Origin: an uncultured Bacteroides sp.
GTDB taxonomy: Bacteria; Bacteroidota; Bacteroidia; Bacteroidales; Bacteroidaceae
Assembly (NCBI GenBank): GCA_900546355.1
Contig: URCM01000001.1
Span: forward strand, 1-64,000
Direction of reading: 5' to 3'
DNA length: 64,000 nt
Below, piece by piece: positions 1 to 7,095 of this stretch. Each line of letters starts with the position of its first letter. Position 1 is the stretch's first letter. The position numbers and the translations under genes are program-made. The notes beneath the pieces are model-generated. The model saw only the letters and a list, made by a program, of their open reading frames with translations. It was not told where the DNA came from and ran no database searches.

Positions 1-2
1 GC

Positions 3-299
3 GGAATGTCCGGCTCATTGCCACCGAGTTTTGCGGCGGCTGCGGCGTTTCCACAGACCACCTTGGAAAACATACCCAAGCTGATGGAACGTCAAACCGA
101 ACGGTTGAAACATTTGGAAGAAGAAATTCCCACCTTGCAGCAAGTGATGGCTAAGCGTTGGGGCAAGGAAGAAGAACTGAAACGGCTCAAACAGGAGTGC
201 AAGGAATTGCAGGAGCGCATCAACCGTGCCCTTGAAGAAGCGGAACGCCCCACCGAATTTGCACCGGCAACCGAGCCTGTGACAGTACCGGCAGCATAA
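3..299 (+). CDS. C-terminal end of a large mobile-element DNA methylase/helicase (partial)
   Basis: The reading frame is open from the window edge, so this is the tail of a longer protein. The visible 99 residues contain NIPKLMERQTERL and WGKEEELKRLKQE, forming a long charged coiled coil, then a short Pro/Ala-rich tail. This resembles the extreme C-terminus of the roughly 2000-residue N6-methylase/Snf2-helicase proteins common in Bacteroidales conjugative elements. That match is from memory of the family, and no catalytic motif lies inside the window. The next gene is more than 700 bases away, so this is the last gene of its operon. Confidence 0.5.
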   Translation, partial: GMSGSLPPSFAAAAAFPQTTLENIPKLMERQTERLKHLEEEIPTLQQVMAKRWGKEEELKRLKQECKELQERINRALEEAERPTEFAPATEPVTVPAA

Positions 300-901
300 C
301 CGACTTCATATTTGACACTTTTCCCCTGCTTTGTTGAGAAACAAGGCAGGGAATTTTCCATTTGCCCAAGCAAGGCTTTATTTGCAGCCCAAGCCGTCGG
401 GCAGACAAGCTGCCTTTCCTATTATATAATAGGTGCGCAGTCGCCACCTTATCCTATGGCTCCCGCCATTTGTATCTTTCCCTGCCTTTTATATGGGCTT
501 GCGCTATCTCCTTTTATACCAGTCATCCGGCTTCCCGACCCGGAACAATCAGCGGTGGCCTGTCCTTGCGCACGTCTGTCCATTGGGCAGACCCACGCAT
601 GGAGGGCAGACGGACGCACGTTGTCCTGGGACAGGCACACGGGAACTTCAGCCTTGCTGAAACAACCTCGTATGCCTGTCCCCGGCCAACAAGCGTCCTC
701 TCTTGTCTGCCTTGCAGGCGATTGTCAGACCCGCCCAAGCCGGAAACTGTTATAGTCCAGTTTTAGCAACACCCGCCTTTATACAACGCCCCACCTCTTA
801 TACCAGTCTGATTCTATTCCCTTCCCGCACCTGCATCGGGTTATTTTCCTGCAAAAATAACAGGCTGTGTCCAATCCTTGCAAATCCGGCAAGCCACCAC
901 A
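300..901. other. Long non-coding stretch upstream of the first structured leader
   Basis: About 600 bases without a convincing gene. Two overlapping open frames (312-755 and 362-766) are Cys/Pro/Arg-rich and low in Lys/Glu, as expected for non-coding sequence. It holds a perfect 16-bp palindrome (418-433), two copies of a CTCCTTTTATACCAGTC-like sequence (508-524 and 794-810), and several small inverted repeats including CCTG/CAGG around an A-rich loop near 849-864. It probably carries the promoter and upstream leader of the 1029 gene. No perfect TAnnTTTG box was found. Confidence 0.5.
418..433. promoter_or_regulatory. Perfect 16-bp palindrome, possible operator
   Basis: CCTATTATATAATAGG is self-complementary over its whole length and is AT-rich inside GC-richer sequence. 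It lies 120 bases past the first gene and about 600 before the next. A dimeric regulator site is a reasonable guess, but nothing identifies the binding protein. Confidence 0.35.
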
Positions 902-1041
902 GGTGATTGGCGGAAATCTTCCTTTCTGTTGCACGGAAAGCGTATTTCCACCACCGGATTTGCCTGATTGTCCTTTGCCTATTGACGATGCAGAAAAATA
1001 ACCCCGATACAGGCTTGTAAAGGAGCCGATGACAGGGGAAG
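902..1041 (+). promoter_or_regulatory. Structured leader, copy 1
   Basis: Core: GGAAAT (912-917) pairs with ATTTCC (944-949), extended by GG/CC around one mismatch. Inside are fixed ATCTTCCTTTC and GCGTATT strings and an inner CTTTC/GAAAG stem (922-926 with 936-940). Downstream come GAAAAATAAC (993-1002) and a GGCT/AGCC hairpin (1012-1015 with 1024-1027), then CGATGACAGGGGAA. The same order of parts occurs at 2662-2793 and 15254-15386 with different bases in the stems. This supports a conserved RNA or DNA structure ahead of the phosphoribosyltransferase/SLOG operon. Confidence 0.65.
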
Positions 1042-1622
1042 AAGTTAAATCCTCAAAATCAATGACAATGGATAAGAACATAACAGGACAGGCAAACAAA
1101 GTAATGGTGTGGCTGATGAAATACTATCCGGTGCGCATCAAGAACGTGGGCGAGCAGCAAAAGGCTGACCGGCAGACCATTTGGGACTTCAAGGACGGAC
1201 GGGCATACGAACAAGTAGCCCTAATGACCGCCAGACACCTGCAAGAGCTTTTCGGCAGTCGGCTCACAAGCATCGTATTCACCTGCGTACCTGCATCCAC
1301 GCAAGAGAAGAACGAACTGCGCTACAAGCGTTTTTCGGAGAGAGTGTGCGAACTCACCCATGCCATCAACGGCTATCCCCATATGCAAGTGTCGGCAGAG
1401 AGGCTGGCAGTCCACGAACACCGAAAGGATGAAACCGAGGTGCGGACGGCTCAAATGGCAGACTATGACACTGATTTCTTCAAGGGCAAGGATGTGTTGC
1501 TTTTTGACGACATCATCACCAAAGGCATATCCTACGCCACCACAGCCGACAACTTGGAAGCATGTGGCGCAAATGTATTGGGAGGTTTGTTCTTGGCAAA
1601 AACATTCTACAAGGTAAGATGA
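1029..1622 (+). CDS. Phosphoribosyltransferase-like protein
   Basis: A 197-residue cytosolic protein. Near residues 155-168 is VLLFDDIITKGIS, a good match to the PRPP-binding loop of type I phosphoribosyltransferases (two acidic residues, then Thr/Gly/Ser). Upstream is a ComF-like strand, IVFTCVPAS. The family moves a ribose-5-phosphate from PRPP to a base or similar acceptor; the acceptor here is unknown. ATG 1029 is preceded by AAGGAG, but alignment of the three leaders places that ATG inside a conserved leader element, so ATG 1062 or 1068 is a serious alternative. The stop overlaps the next start (ATGA), so it is translationally coupled to the SLOG gene. Confidence 0.7.
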   Translation: MTGEEVKSSKSMTMDKNITGQANKVMVWLMKYYPVRIKNVGEQQKADRQTIWDFKDGRAYEQVALMTARHLQELFGSRLTSIVFTCVPASTQEKNELRYKRFSERVCELTHAINGYPHMQVSAERLAVHEHRKDETEVRTAQMADYDTDFFKGKDVLLFDDIITKGISYATTADNLEACGANVLGGLFLAKTFYKVR

Positions 1623-2104
1623 TGATACAGACAGACATCACAAAGGCGGCAGCGTTCACAGGACACCGCTTTATCCGCTACAACGACAGGCGGCGGTTGA
1701 AAACCAATCTTGAAAGGGCTATCACGGATTGCTGCCATTCGGGCATCCGCCACTTCCTTTGCGGCATGGCGGTGGGCTTTGACATGCTTGCGGCTGAAAC
1801 GCTGTTGGCGATGAAAGCCGACTATCCCGACATCCGGCTGACAGCCGTCATCCCTTTCCGTGGGCAATCCTGCAAGTTCAATCCAGCGGACAAAAAACGT
1901 TACAGTTCCATTCTCGGCAAGGCTGACAACGTGGTATGCCTGAGCGCAACTTACTTTGACGGTTGTTTTCTCAGGCGTAACGACTATATGCTGAACCGTG
2001 CCAGCCACATCATCGCCTATTACAATGGCGAGCCGAAAGGCGGCACGTTCTACACTTGCCGCAGGGCGGAACGCATGGGATTGGATATAAACAACTTATA
2101 CTAA
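1619..2104 (+). CDS. SLOG-family (DUF1273, YoqJ/YspA-like) nucleotide-binding protein
   Basis: A 161-residue Rossmann-like protein. It opens with AAAFTGHR, then CGMAVGFDMLAAE (the glycine-rich nucleotide loop), VIPFRGQ, and near the end ASHIIAYYNGEPKGGTFYT, the late GGT loop typical of DUF1273. The SLOG superfamily binds or cleaves nucleotide derivatives; DprA and LOG phosphoribohydrolases are relatives. The exact ligand is not known. The start codon overlaps the stop of the phosphoribosyltransferase gene by ATGA, implying stoichiometric production. The pairing suggests that one enzyme makes or recycles a ribonucleotide derivative which the other senses or hydrolyses; this is inference. Confidence 0.75.
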   Translation: MMIQTDITKAAAFTGHRFIRYNDRRRLKTNLERAITDCCHSGIRHFLCGMAVGFDMLAAETLLAMKADYPDIRLTAVIPFRGQSCKFNPADKKRYSSILGKADNVVCLSATYFDGCFLRRNDYMLNRASHIIAYYNGEPKGGTFYTCRRAERMGLDINNLY

Positions 2105-2124
2105 CCATTTAACATTACAAACGT

Positions 2125-2393
2125 ATGATTATTACAGAAATCAAATTTGGCGGCGTGAAGTACCCATGCCGCATGGTGAAAGACAACCAAGGCGAGTTAT
2201 TGACTATAGGCAGCACGGCTCTGCTTGACGCTTTGCAGCCGGCAGTTTTGAGGACGACAACGAGGGCTTTGCCAGCGAGGAAGCATCGGACATCTACGAT
2301 GAGATTTTCTATTTCACCGACGAACATACCCTTGCCTTGCCCGACAAAGAACTGGTAGAGGAACTAAGGAGGGATAATCCCGAATGGTTTTGA
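2125..2393 (+). pseudogene. Small conserved gene broken by a one-base frameshift
   Basis: The frame from ATG 2125 gives MIITEIKFGGVKYPCRMV and continues to about LLDALQP at 2240, after which it turns into Arg/Pro-rich shadow sequence. The frame one base over continues seamlessly with GSFEDDNEGFASEEASDIYDE, then LPDKELVEELRRDNPEWF, to TGA at 2391-2393. Joining them needs one extra base in the CCGGC string near 2238-2243. The acidic, well-formed C-terminus shows this was a real protein of about 89 residues. It is a recent mutation, a programmed shift or a sequencing error. Function unknown. It follows the SLOG gene by 20 bases, so it probably belonged to the same operon. Confidence 0.6.
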
Positions 2394-2661
2394 CAAAGGC
2401 AATCCATGTGGGGAGGTCGGGGCAAGGTTTCCTCGCATGGACTACCCAGCCCGATTCCATTTATAGCGTTTGGCCACTTATAGCACTTTATTCCCTGGTT
2501 CTATCCCTGTTATACTTGCCTAATCTCCTTATCCCATCATAGCTAAAACCATTACTCCTTTTATACCTGTCTGCATGGCATTCACTCCTTGCCCCTCACC
2601 GTTTGGGTTTCCGGCTGCGAATGTCGGGCATCGTGCTTGACCTGTCACGCTTTGAAGTGGA
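2394..2661. other. Non-coding stretch upstream of structured leader copy 2
   Basis: No credible gene. It contains a run of spaced TTATA-type strings between 2460 and 2570, ending in CTCCTTTTATACCTGTCTG (2555-2573). That string recurs almost unchanged at 508-524 and 794-810, each time upstream of a leader core. It is a candidate promoter or regulator site of the small-gene operon. Confidence 0.4.
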
Positions 2662-2793
2662 TTTCTTGCGGAATCTTCCTCCTGCGGAGCGTATTCGGCA
2701 AGAAAAAGCGTCAGGTGAAGCAGGACCGATGTCCGGACCAAGCATCCGTAAATCCCAAACAGGCTTCGGGGAAAGGAGCCGATGAAAGGGAAA
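2662..2793 (+). promoter_or_regulatory. Structured leader, copy 2
   Basis: TTTCTTGC (2662-2669) pairs with GCAAGAAA (2698-2705). After one G-G mismatch, GAAT (2671-2674) pairs with ATTC (2693-2696). The inner stem is CTCC/GGAG (2679-2682 with 2686-2689). The unpaired strings AATCTTCCT and GCGTATT match copies 1 and 3 although the stems differ. The 3' hairpin is GGCT/AGCC (2762-2765 with 2777-2780), followed by CGATGAAAGGGAAAA. The ATG in that string opens a frame of only seven codons (MKGKSFT), so it is either a tiny leader peptide or incidental. Confidence 0.65.
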
Positions 2794-2817
2794 AGTTTCA
2801 CTTAAACATCTACGGAT

Positions 2818-3105
2818 ATGAACAAGAAATTTGAAAATCTCAGAGAAATGAAAGAGTACCGCCTTGCCATGCAGGTGAAAGATGCTTTGAACGACTACGG
2901 CTTTGACTATACAGCCTTTGCCGCTTCCATTCCGTTGATGCACCCGACCTTGCAGCAGAACCTGTACAAACTGTTGAAAGAGTGCCTTGCGGTGATGGCC
3001 GATGACAAAAGGCGTTATGATGACCGCAACCGTGCATCGCATGAGGAAGCGAAAGACATCATGGCTTACTTGGAAGAGAACGGACGTTATATCCCTTACA
3101 TCTAA
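2818..3105 (+). CDS. Small hypothetical protein, first gene of a five-gene operon
   Basis: 95 residues, mostly helical and charged, with no recognised domain. The start lies 25 bases past structured leader copy 2, so this is the gene the leader controls most directly. It is followed by four small genes at tight spacing or ATGA overlaps. The composition is like its neighbours in the mobile element. Confidence 0.65.
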   Translation: MNKKFENLREMKEYRLAMQVKDALNDYGFDYTAFAASIPLMHPTLQQNLYKLLKECLAVMADDKRRYDDRNRASHEEAKDIMAYLEENGRYIPYI

Positions 3106-3112
3106 AAACGAT

Positions 3113-3364
3113 ATGGACTATATGGAAAGGAACGCTGTGTATTTGGTTTATACCTTGCTTGAACAAAGTGACTGTGTGTCGGATTGCCATGCCTTGTATG
3201 CCACCCTTGAATGTGCGAAAGCCGCAATGGACAAGGAGATTGAGGAAGCAATGGAAAACTTCTGCAAAGGTGAAGTGCTGCACGACCTGGAACGGCTGTA
3301 TGAGTTCCGCACGGAGGACGGCTATGGGTTTACGGTAGGAATTGACGAAATGATGCCGCTATGA
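3113..3364 (+). CDS. Small hypothetical protein
   Basis: 83 residues from ATG 3113; ATG 3122 is also possible. The protein is acidic and helical, with four cysteines, two of them in SDCVSDCHALYATLE-like sequence. No domain is recognised. It starts 7 bases after the previous stop, and its own stop overlaps the next start by ATGA, so the genes are co-transcribed and probably coupled. Confidence 0.6.
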   Translation: MDYMERNAVYLVYTLLEQSDCVSDCHALYATLECAKAAMDKEIEEAMENFCKGEVLHDLERLYEFRTEDGYGFTVGIDEMMPL

Positions 3365-3687
3365 ACAGGAAACGGTACAACTACATCAACAGGCTGGTGG
3401 AGAAAATTACCACCAGCCCCTCCAACAACATGGAGTTCTGTTATTACGGTCATTTGGTGAGCCTGCAAAGCGGCACGACAGACTATGTGGACGTTACAGT
3501 TTACAACACGACAGACCGCTATTCGGGCGAAACGGCAGATTTCAGTTTTGACTATTGGACGAAGGAGTTGGACATAGGGTACACGGAAAGCGGCAGGCTG
3601 TTTGACATCATAGTGCAGGCATTCCAATACATCTATGGCAAAAGGAACGTCCGCGTAATCATTGACGAAGAAGAAAACTTTGACTAA
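3361..3687 (+). CDS. Small hypothetical protein
   Basis: 108 residues, rich in Tyr and Asp, with no signal peptide, membrane segment or known motif. ATG 3361 overlaps the previous TGA. The C-terminus (VRVIIDEEENFD) is strongly acidic. Its place in a run of small coupled genes on a mobile element fits an accessory or anti-host role, but nothing in the sequence shows one. Confidence 0.6.
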   Translation: MNRKRYNYINRLVEKITTSPSNNMEFCYYGHLVSLQSGTTDYVDVTVYNTTDRYSGETADFSFDYWTKELDIGYTESGRLFDIIVQAFQYIYGKRNVRVIIDEEENFD

Positions 3688-3704
3688 TCATAATAGAATT
3701 GAAT

Positions 3705-4073
3705 ATGGATAAGGATTATGTTTTAGAGATGGCGAATACCATCAAAGACCAACTGGTGGGTATGAGCCCATTGAATGTCATTCGTTCATGGGGCATCGAG
3801 AACTTTGTGGCTACAGAATACAAAGGCATGGCTGCCCTCAAATTCAGCGTGAACGGGCGTCTGTTCCGTGGCAATGTCATCATTGCTTACAATGACATGG
3901 ACTATTACGAGGTGTATCTGCAAAACTATGCCGGGACAGAGTGCATCGGCGAGGAAGTGTATTTTTGCGAGCTTGGTCGTGTCATTGATGAAGCCATTGA
4001 GCGGGGTAAGGATGAAGCCGAGTACCAACGGTTTCTTAGGAAAGAATGTTTATCTTTAACGGACATCTTATGA
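3705..4073 (+). CDS. Small hypothetical protein
   Basis: 122 residues from ATG 3705; an in-frame TTG lies two codons earlier. A mixed alpha/beta protein with repeated aromatic strands (FRGNVIIAYNDMDYYEVYLQ). No family is recognised. The stop overlaps the next ATG (ATGA at 4070-4073). Confidence 0.6.
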   Translation: MDKDYVLEMANTIKDQLVGMSPLNVIRSWGIENFVATEYKGMAALKFSVNGRLFRGNVIIAYNDMDYYEVYLQNYAGTECIGEEVYFCELGRVIDEAIERGKDEAEYQRFLRKECLSLTDIL

Positions 4074-4414
4074 TGACAAGAGCATTCACACCCCAATCTA
4101 TCGGGGTTATCCTTGACGGCATGAAGCGAAACGCCCTGCAAGCCCTTAGACAAACCATACAAGAGAACCGGCTCCAATCCGTGCCAATGGGTATTGATGT
4201 CCGCATGGGCTGGACGGACGAAAACGGACGCACCCGCTGCGGAACGGTAACAGGGCTTACCCTTGAGGGAGGACGGTTGAAAGTACAAGTGGCAGACCAT
4301 TCCCTGCCCTTTGTCTTGGAGGAACAGCAACTTCCATGCGGTAGCCACATTTGGCTGACACAACTGAACGATGCCGTCCAAAACGCCTTGGCGCGGCAAA
4401 GACAGACAGCCTAA
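4070..4414 (+). CDS. Small hypothetical protein, last gene of the operon
   Basis: 114 residues beginning MMTRAFTPQSIG. The middle has a compact beta pattern (RMGWTDENGRTRCGTVTGL), reminiscent of small barrels, but no family can be named. It is coupled to the upstream gene by ATGA and followed by a strong inverted repeat at 4438-4476 that ends the operon. Confidence 0.6.
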   Translation: MMTRAFTPQSIGVILDGMKRNALQALRQTIQENRLQSVPMGIDVRMGWTDENGRTRCGTVTGLTLEGGRLKVQVADHSLPFVLEEQQLPCGSHIWLTQLNDAVQNALARQRQTA

Positions 4415-4437
4415 TCACTTTTCCTTGACAAATAATA

Positions 4438-4476
4438 AGCATCCACAATGTCGTAAATAACGATAATGTGGATGCT
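4438..4476. terminator. Convergent hairpin terminator
   Basis: AGCATCCACA (4438-4447) pairs perfectly with TGTGGATGCT (4467-4476). It sits between the plus-strand small-gene operon and the minus-strand metallopeptidase gene, with AT-rich sequence on both sides, so it probably serves both directions. Confidence 0.65.
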
Positions 4477-4497
4477 CAATATATTATGTAAAGAAAA

Positions 4498-5568
4498 TTA
4501 CTGATATTGTGATACAAAATCAATAGGCACTCTTTGTTGGAATGCTGGAGCATATTGTGCTTTTAGTAACCAATATGAGGCAAAAATTGGGTGTACATCA
4601 AATTCTTGTGCCAATGCCCTTGCTGTCATTGGTAACCCTAAACGTTTACGTTCAAAAACGACTTTTCTCAATTCATCGCCATTGAAAAGATATTCATTGG
4701 CAAACTTATTGGCCTCCCTTTCTTTCTTATCTTTCTGAGTTTTTGACTCATTTAAGCCCCCTTCATATATTTCTTGATTCTTGTGTTTAAGTACATGACC
4801 AAATTCATGGAATAAAGTAAACCAACAAGATGCTAAATCGTGTCCCCGGTCAGAAATTTGAATAAGCGGTTTCCCTTCAAACCATCTAACAGCACCATAA
4901 ACAATTTTGGGTAATGAAGGTACAAAAACCAAACCAACACCGAACTGAGAAAGAATTGACGGTAATGATTTGAAATACTCGACATCCTCTAAATGGTTAA
5001 TCCATTCTCTTGTTTCAATCCACGATTTCAAACCATTCTCATCGTAATCAGGAAGAGTGAGATTGTAAAAGTCAAGTTCGCCTCTACGTAGCCATGCATG
5101 AAGATTAATGGAATCTACATCCATATTGTTTTGCTTGCGAAATAATGCCGCTTGCATTTCTGATTTCTCAAAAATTTCTTCTTCAGATGAAACTCCAAAG
5201 AAATCCATAATGTCATCAAGGACATCGTATCCATCTGTAAATTCGCCACGAAGTAACGGGAACACTTTCTTAAGCTTTGTATAATTCCTTTTTGCTTGCG
5301 CATAATTAGCCATATACCGAGGCTTTTCCTCAAGATATTTTTTTTGGAAAGCTATTAAATAGCTAACCAAATCAGGTGCAGACAACAATTCTGAAGCTTT
5401 TATCAAAATTCTGTTTGACAAACGCTCCCTACTTCGCAATTTTTTGACACCGATAAGTTCTTCATAATTCTCTATGCCGCGAGCCTCGAACATATCAGCA
5501 AGTTCTCCTCCGACTGTATTCCGCAGAGTCAAAGGATTAAGAACAGGTATTTTTTCAAGTGCAGCCAT
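4498..5568 (-). CDS. ImmA/IrrE-family metallopeptidase-type antitoxin/regulator
   Basis: 356 residues. The C-terminal half holds a zinc-peptidase motif, HEFGHVLKHK (about residues 250-259), with a downstream EREANKFANEYL helix supplying the third ligand, as in ImmA/IrrE (PF06114). The N-terminal half is helical and lacks a clear XRE helix-turn-helix. ImmA/IrrE proteases cleave repressors, and long forms often act as the second gene of HigBA-like toxin-antitoxin pairs. It starts 1 base after the stop of the 5570 gene, so the two form an operon. The pair is AT-richer than the surrounding element, suggesting separate acquisition. Confidence 0.75.
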   Translation of the reverse strand: MAALEKIPVLNPLTLRNTVGGELADMFEARGIENYEELIGVKKLRSRERLSNRILIKASELLSAPDLVSYLIAFQKKYLEEKPRYMANYAQAKRNYTKLKKVFPLLRGEFTDGYDVLDDIMDFFGVSSEEEIFEKSEMQAALFRKQNNMDVDSINLHAWLRRGELDFYNLTLPDYDENGLKSWIETREWINHLEDVEYFKSLPSILSQFGVGLVFVPSLPKIVYGAVRWFEGKPLIQISDRGHDLASCWFTLFHEFGHVLKHKNQEIYEGGLNESKTQKDKKEREANKFANEYLFNGDELRKVVFERKRLGLPMTARALAQEFDVHPIFASYWLLKAQYAPAFQQRVPIDFVSQYQ

Positions 5569-5569
5569 A

Positions 5570-5974
5570 TTATACTTTATTATAATCGTGATTATTAACA
5601 GCTATTACATATATTTTTACAATAGAATTGAAATCTCCAACCCAATCTTTAGTTAGTAAGAAATTTCCAATTTCATCAGTTATATGATTAAAGAACTTTC
5701 TTGGTCCACGGCCTACGCGAACTTTAAGTACTAAAGGCTCTTTATTTGCGCATCCTTGTTTTATTTCAATACGATTGTCTGTTGTACCAAACACTGCATT
5801 ATACGCACCAGCTGAAACAAATGAAGTCAGACGGTCGTGCAATTTCTTGGCTGGCTCCATCAGATTTGCCCCAAACAACTTAGAAAAAGCCCTGGACGCA
5901 GCTCTGTCATCAGGATGGAGCACATAGTCACGATAACATTTAACTTCTTTAGAATTACAATATTCAATATCCAT
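5570..5974 (-). CDS. Unknown protein, probable toxin partner of the ImmA/IrrE gene
   Basis: 134 residues from MDIEYCNSKEV. The frame extends upstream to 6040, but a TAnnTTTG promoter box at 6001-6008 predicts transcription start near 5990, which favours ATG 5974. The second half is basic and beta-rich (LVLKVRVGRGPRKFF; KIYVIAVNNHDYNKV). That would fit a RelE/HigB-like or other small toxin, but no catalytic signature can be claimed. The gene order (small unknown, then ImmA/IrrE, 1-base gap) is typical of toxin-antitoxin loci. Confidence 0.55.
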   Translation of the reverse strand: MDIEYCNSKEVKCYRDYVLHPDDRAASRAFSKLFGANLMEPAKKLHDRLTSFVSAGAYNAVFGTTDNRIEIKQGCANKEPLVLKVRVGRGPRKFFNHITDEIGNFLLTKDWVGDFNSIVKIYVIAVNNHDYNKV

Positions 5975-6000
5975 TTTTAGCTTATACATACTCTGCGTTG

Positions 6001-6008
6001 CAAAGTTA
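6001..6008 (-). promoter_or_regulatory. Bacteroides -7 promoter box for the toxin-antitoxin-like pair
   Basis: On the minus strand this reads TAACTTTG, a perfect TAnnTTTG. It lies 27 bases ahead of ATG 5974. No convincing -33 TTTG was found at the usual spacing. Confidence 0.5.
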
Positions 6009-6121
6009 CAAAAAACATTTAAGGTAGCTCTCGATTTCAATCATAAAAAACTTAAAGGTCTCAACTTTGCCTCTCTTTGCCTCTGTACAACATCCTAAAA
6101 CCCTATAATAACTCTGTTTTT

Positions 6122-6715
6122 TTATGCCTTCTTATAATGGCGTTTCAGTTCCACTCCTGTATCCTTCAACACCCGGAAGATGGAACTGCGGCTACGGAAG
6201 CCGCTGGCCTTCCAAATATCATCGATGGTGTAGCCGCTCTTATACATATTCACCACAAGTTTATTCCGTTCCACGCGCCCATAAGCGGCTTGCGAAAGCA
6301 CCTTTATCCCTTTCGTCCATCGCCCCGGACGGGAGGCCATTTTGCGCACGGCGTTTGCCTCTTCGGGCAACCGGGCAATCACTTTCAGCAAGTCCGATGT
6401 CTTGGTTTCTGGAAACAGTTCATTGCCCGAATCGACACCGTCATGCAGGGCAATAAGCCGCACCGATTTTATCCTGCAAAACTCCAGAAAGAATGACAAC
6501 TGCCTTGCCCCTTTGATGACATGCGCGAGTTTGGAAACGACCAATGTATCACCCTTGCCGATGCTCTCCAAGAGAGTGTCCCATCCCATGCGGTATGTCC
6601 CTTCTTCGGGCTTTTCCTCCACAATACGGTCACAGCCGAAGTCCTCCATCCATTTCTTGTCAGCCGCTCCCTCCGCATACTTGGGAAGATACGGCAAATA
6701 GCCTATTGTAGCCAT
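6122..6715 (-). CDS. Serine recombinase-like protein lacking catalytic residues
   Basis: 197 residues with the overall pattern of a resolvase/invertase: MATIGYL at the start, GKGDTLVVSKLAH in the middle, and a C-terminal Hin-type helix-turn-helix (YKSGYTIDDIWKASGFRSRS). The usual YxRVSTxxQ, with the nucleophilic Ser, is replaced by YLPYLPKY, and the DRLGRS arginine segment by AHVIKG. The expected outcome is a protein that binds DNA and perhaps dimerises but does not recombine, so it may act as a regulator. It is a stand-alone gene on the minus strand with a 380-base divergent region upstream. Confidence 0.7.
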   Translation of the reverse strand: MATIGYLPYLPKYAEGAADKKWMEDFGCDRIVEEKPEEGTYRMGWDTLLESIGKGDTLVVSKLAHVIKGARQLSFFLEFCRIKSVRLIALHDGVDSGNELFPETKTSDLLKVIARLPEEANAVRKMASRPGRWTKGIKVLSQAAYGRVERNKLVVNMYKSGYTIDDIWKASGFRSRSSIFRVLKDTGVELKRHYKKA

Positions 6716-7062
6716 TAAATATACCTGATTAGCGTTACGGTTGCAAAAGTATGATTTTTATGCGAGAAAGATGGTGAATGCCACAGGAAACATGCACTTG
6801 TAGCTACTAACCTTTATACACCAAGTTGTCGCCATGTACAGCAGATACCTTGCACAATGTGTCACCTTTGCCGACAGCTCTTTGTGGCTTGTCTTCACGG
6901 CTGAATACCCTTTTATATCCTTTGACCGGCAAAATCCTTTTTTGTGTCATTTGTTATCCACTAACAGACTGGCAAACAGTTAGTAAAATCATATTCAAGG
7001 TATGATTACCTAAGAATGAATAACAATGCAGCGCCCATAGGCGCATTGTAAATCCCTTGCTA
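6716..7062. other. Divergent intergenic region
   Basis: No gene is seen between the recombinase-like gene and the lipoprotein gene. It contains CCCTTTTATATCC near 6909, resembling strings found upstream of the leaders, and a GCGCC/GGCGC hairpin (7031-7035 with 7040-7044) just before the plus-strand promoter, a possible operator. Confidence 0.4.
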
Positions 7063-7070
7063 TAATTTTG
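7063..7070 (+). promoter_or_regulatory. Bacteroides -7 promoter box for the lipoprotein operon
   Basis: TAATTTTG is a perfect TAnnTTTG, 25 bases before ATG 7096. A TTG lies about 15 bases upstream, slightly closer than the usual -33 spacing. The GCGCC/GGCGC inverted repeat immediately upstream could let a regulator block it. Confidence 0.5.
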
Positions 7071-7095
7071 CGCCGTCAATATCAAATTTACTCCA

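Noticed and set aside
312..766. Overlapping open frames of 147 and 134 residues
   Set aside because: Three overlapping frames of similar length, rich in Cys, Pro and Arg; no coding pattern. They lie in the leader-rich non-coding region.
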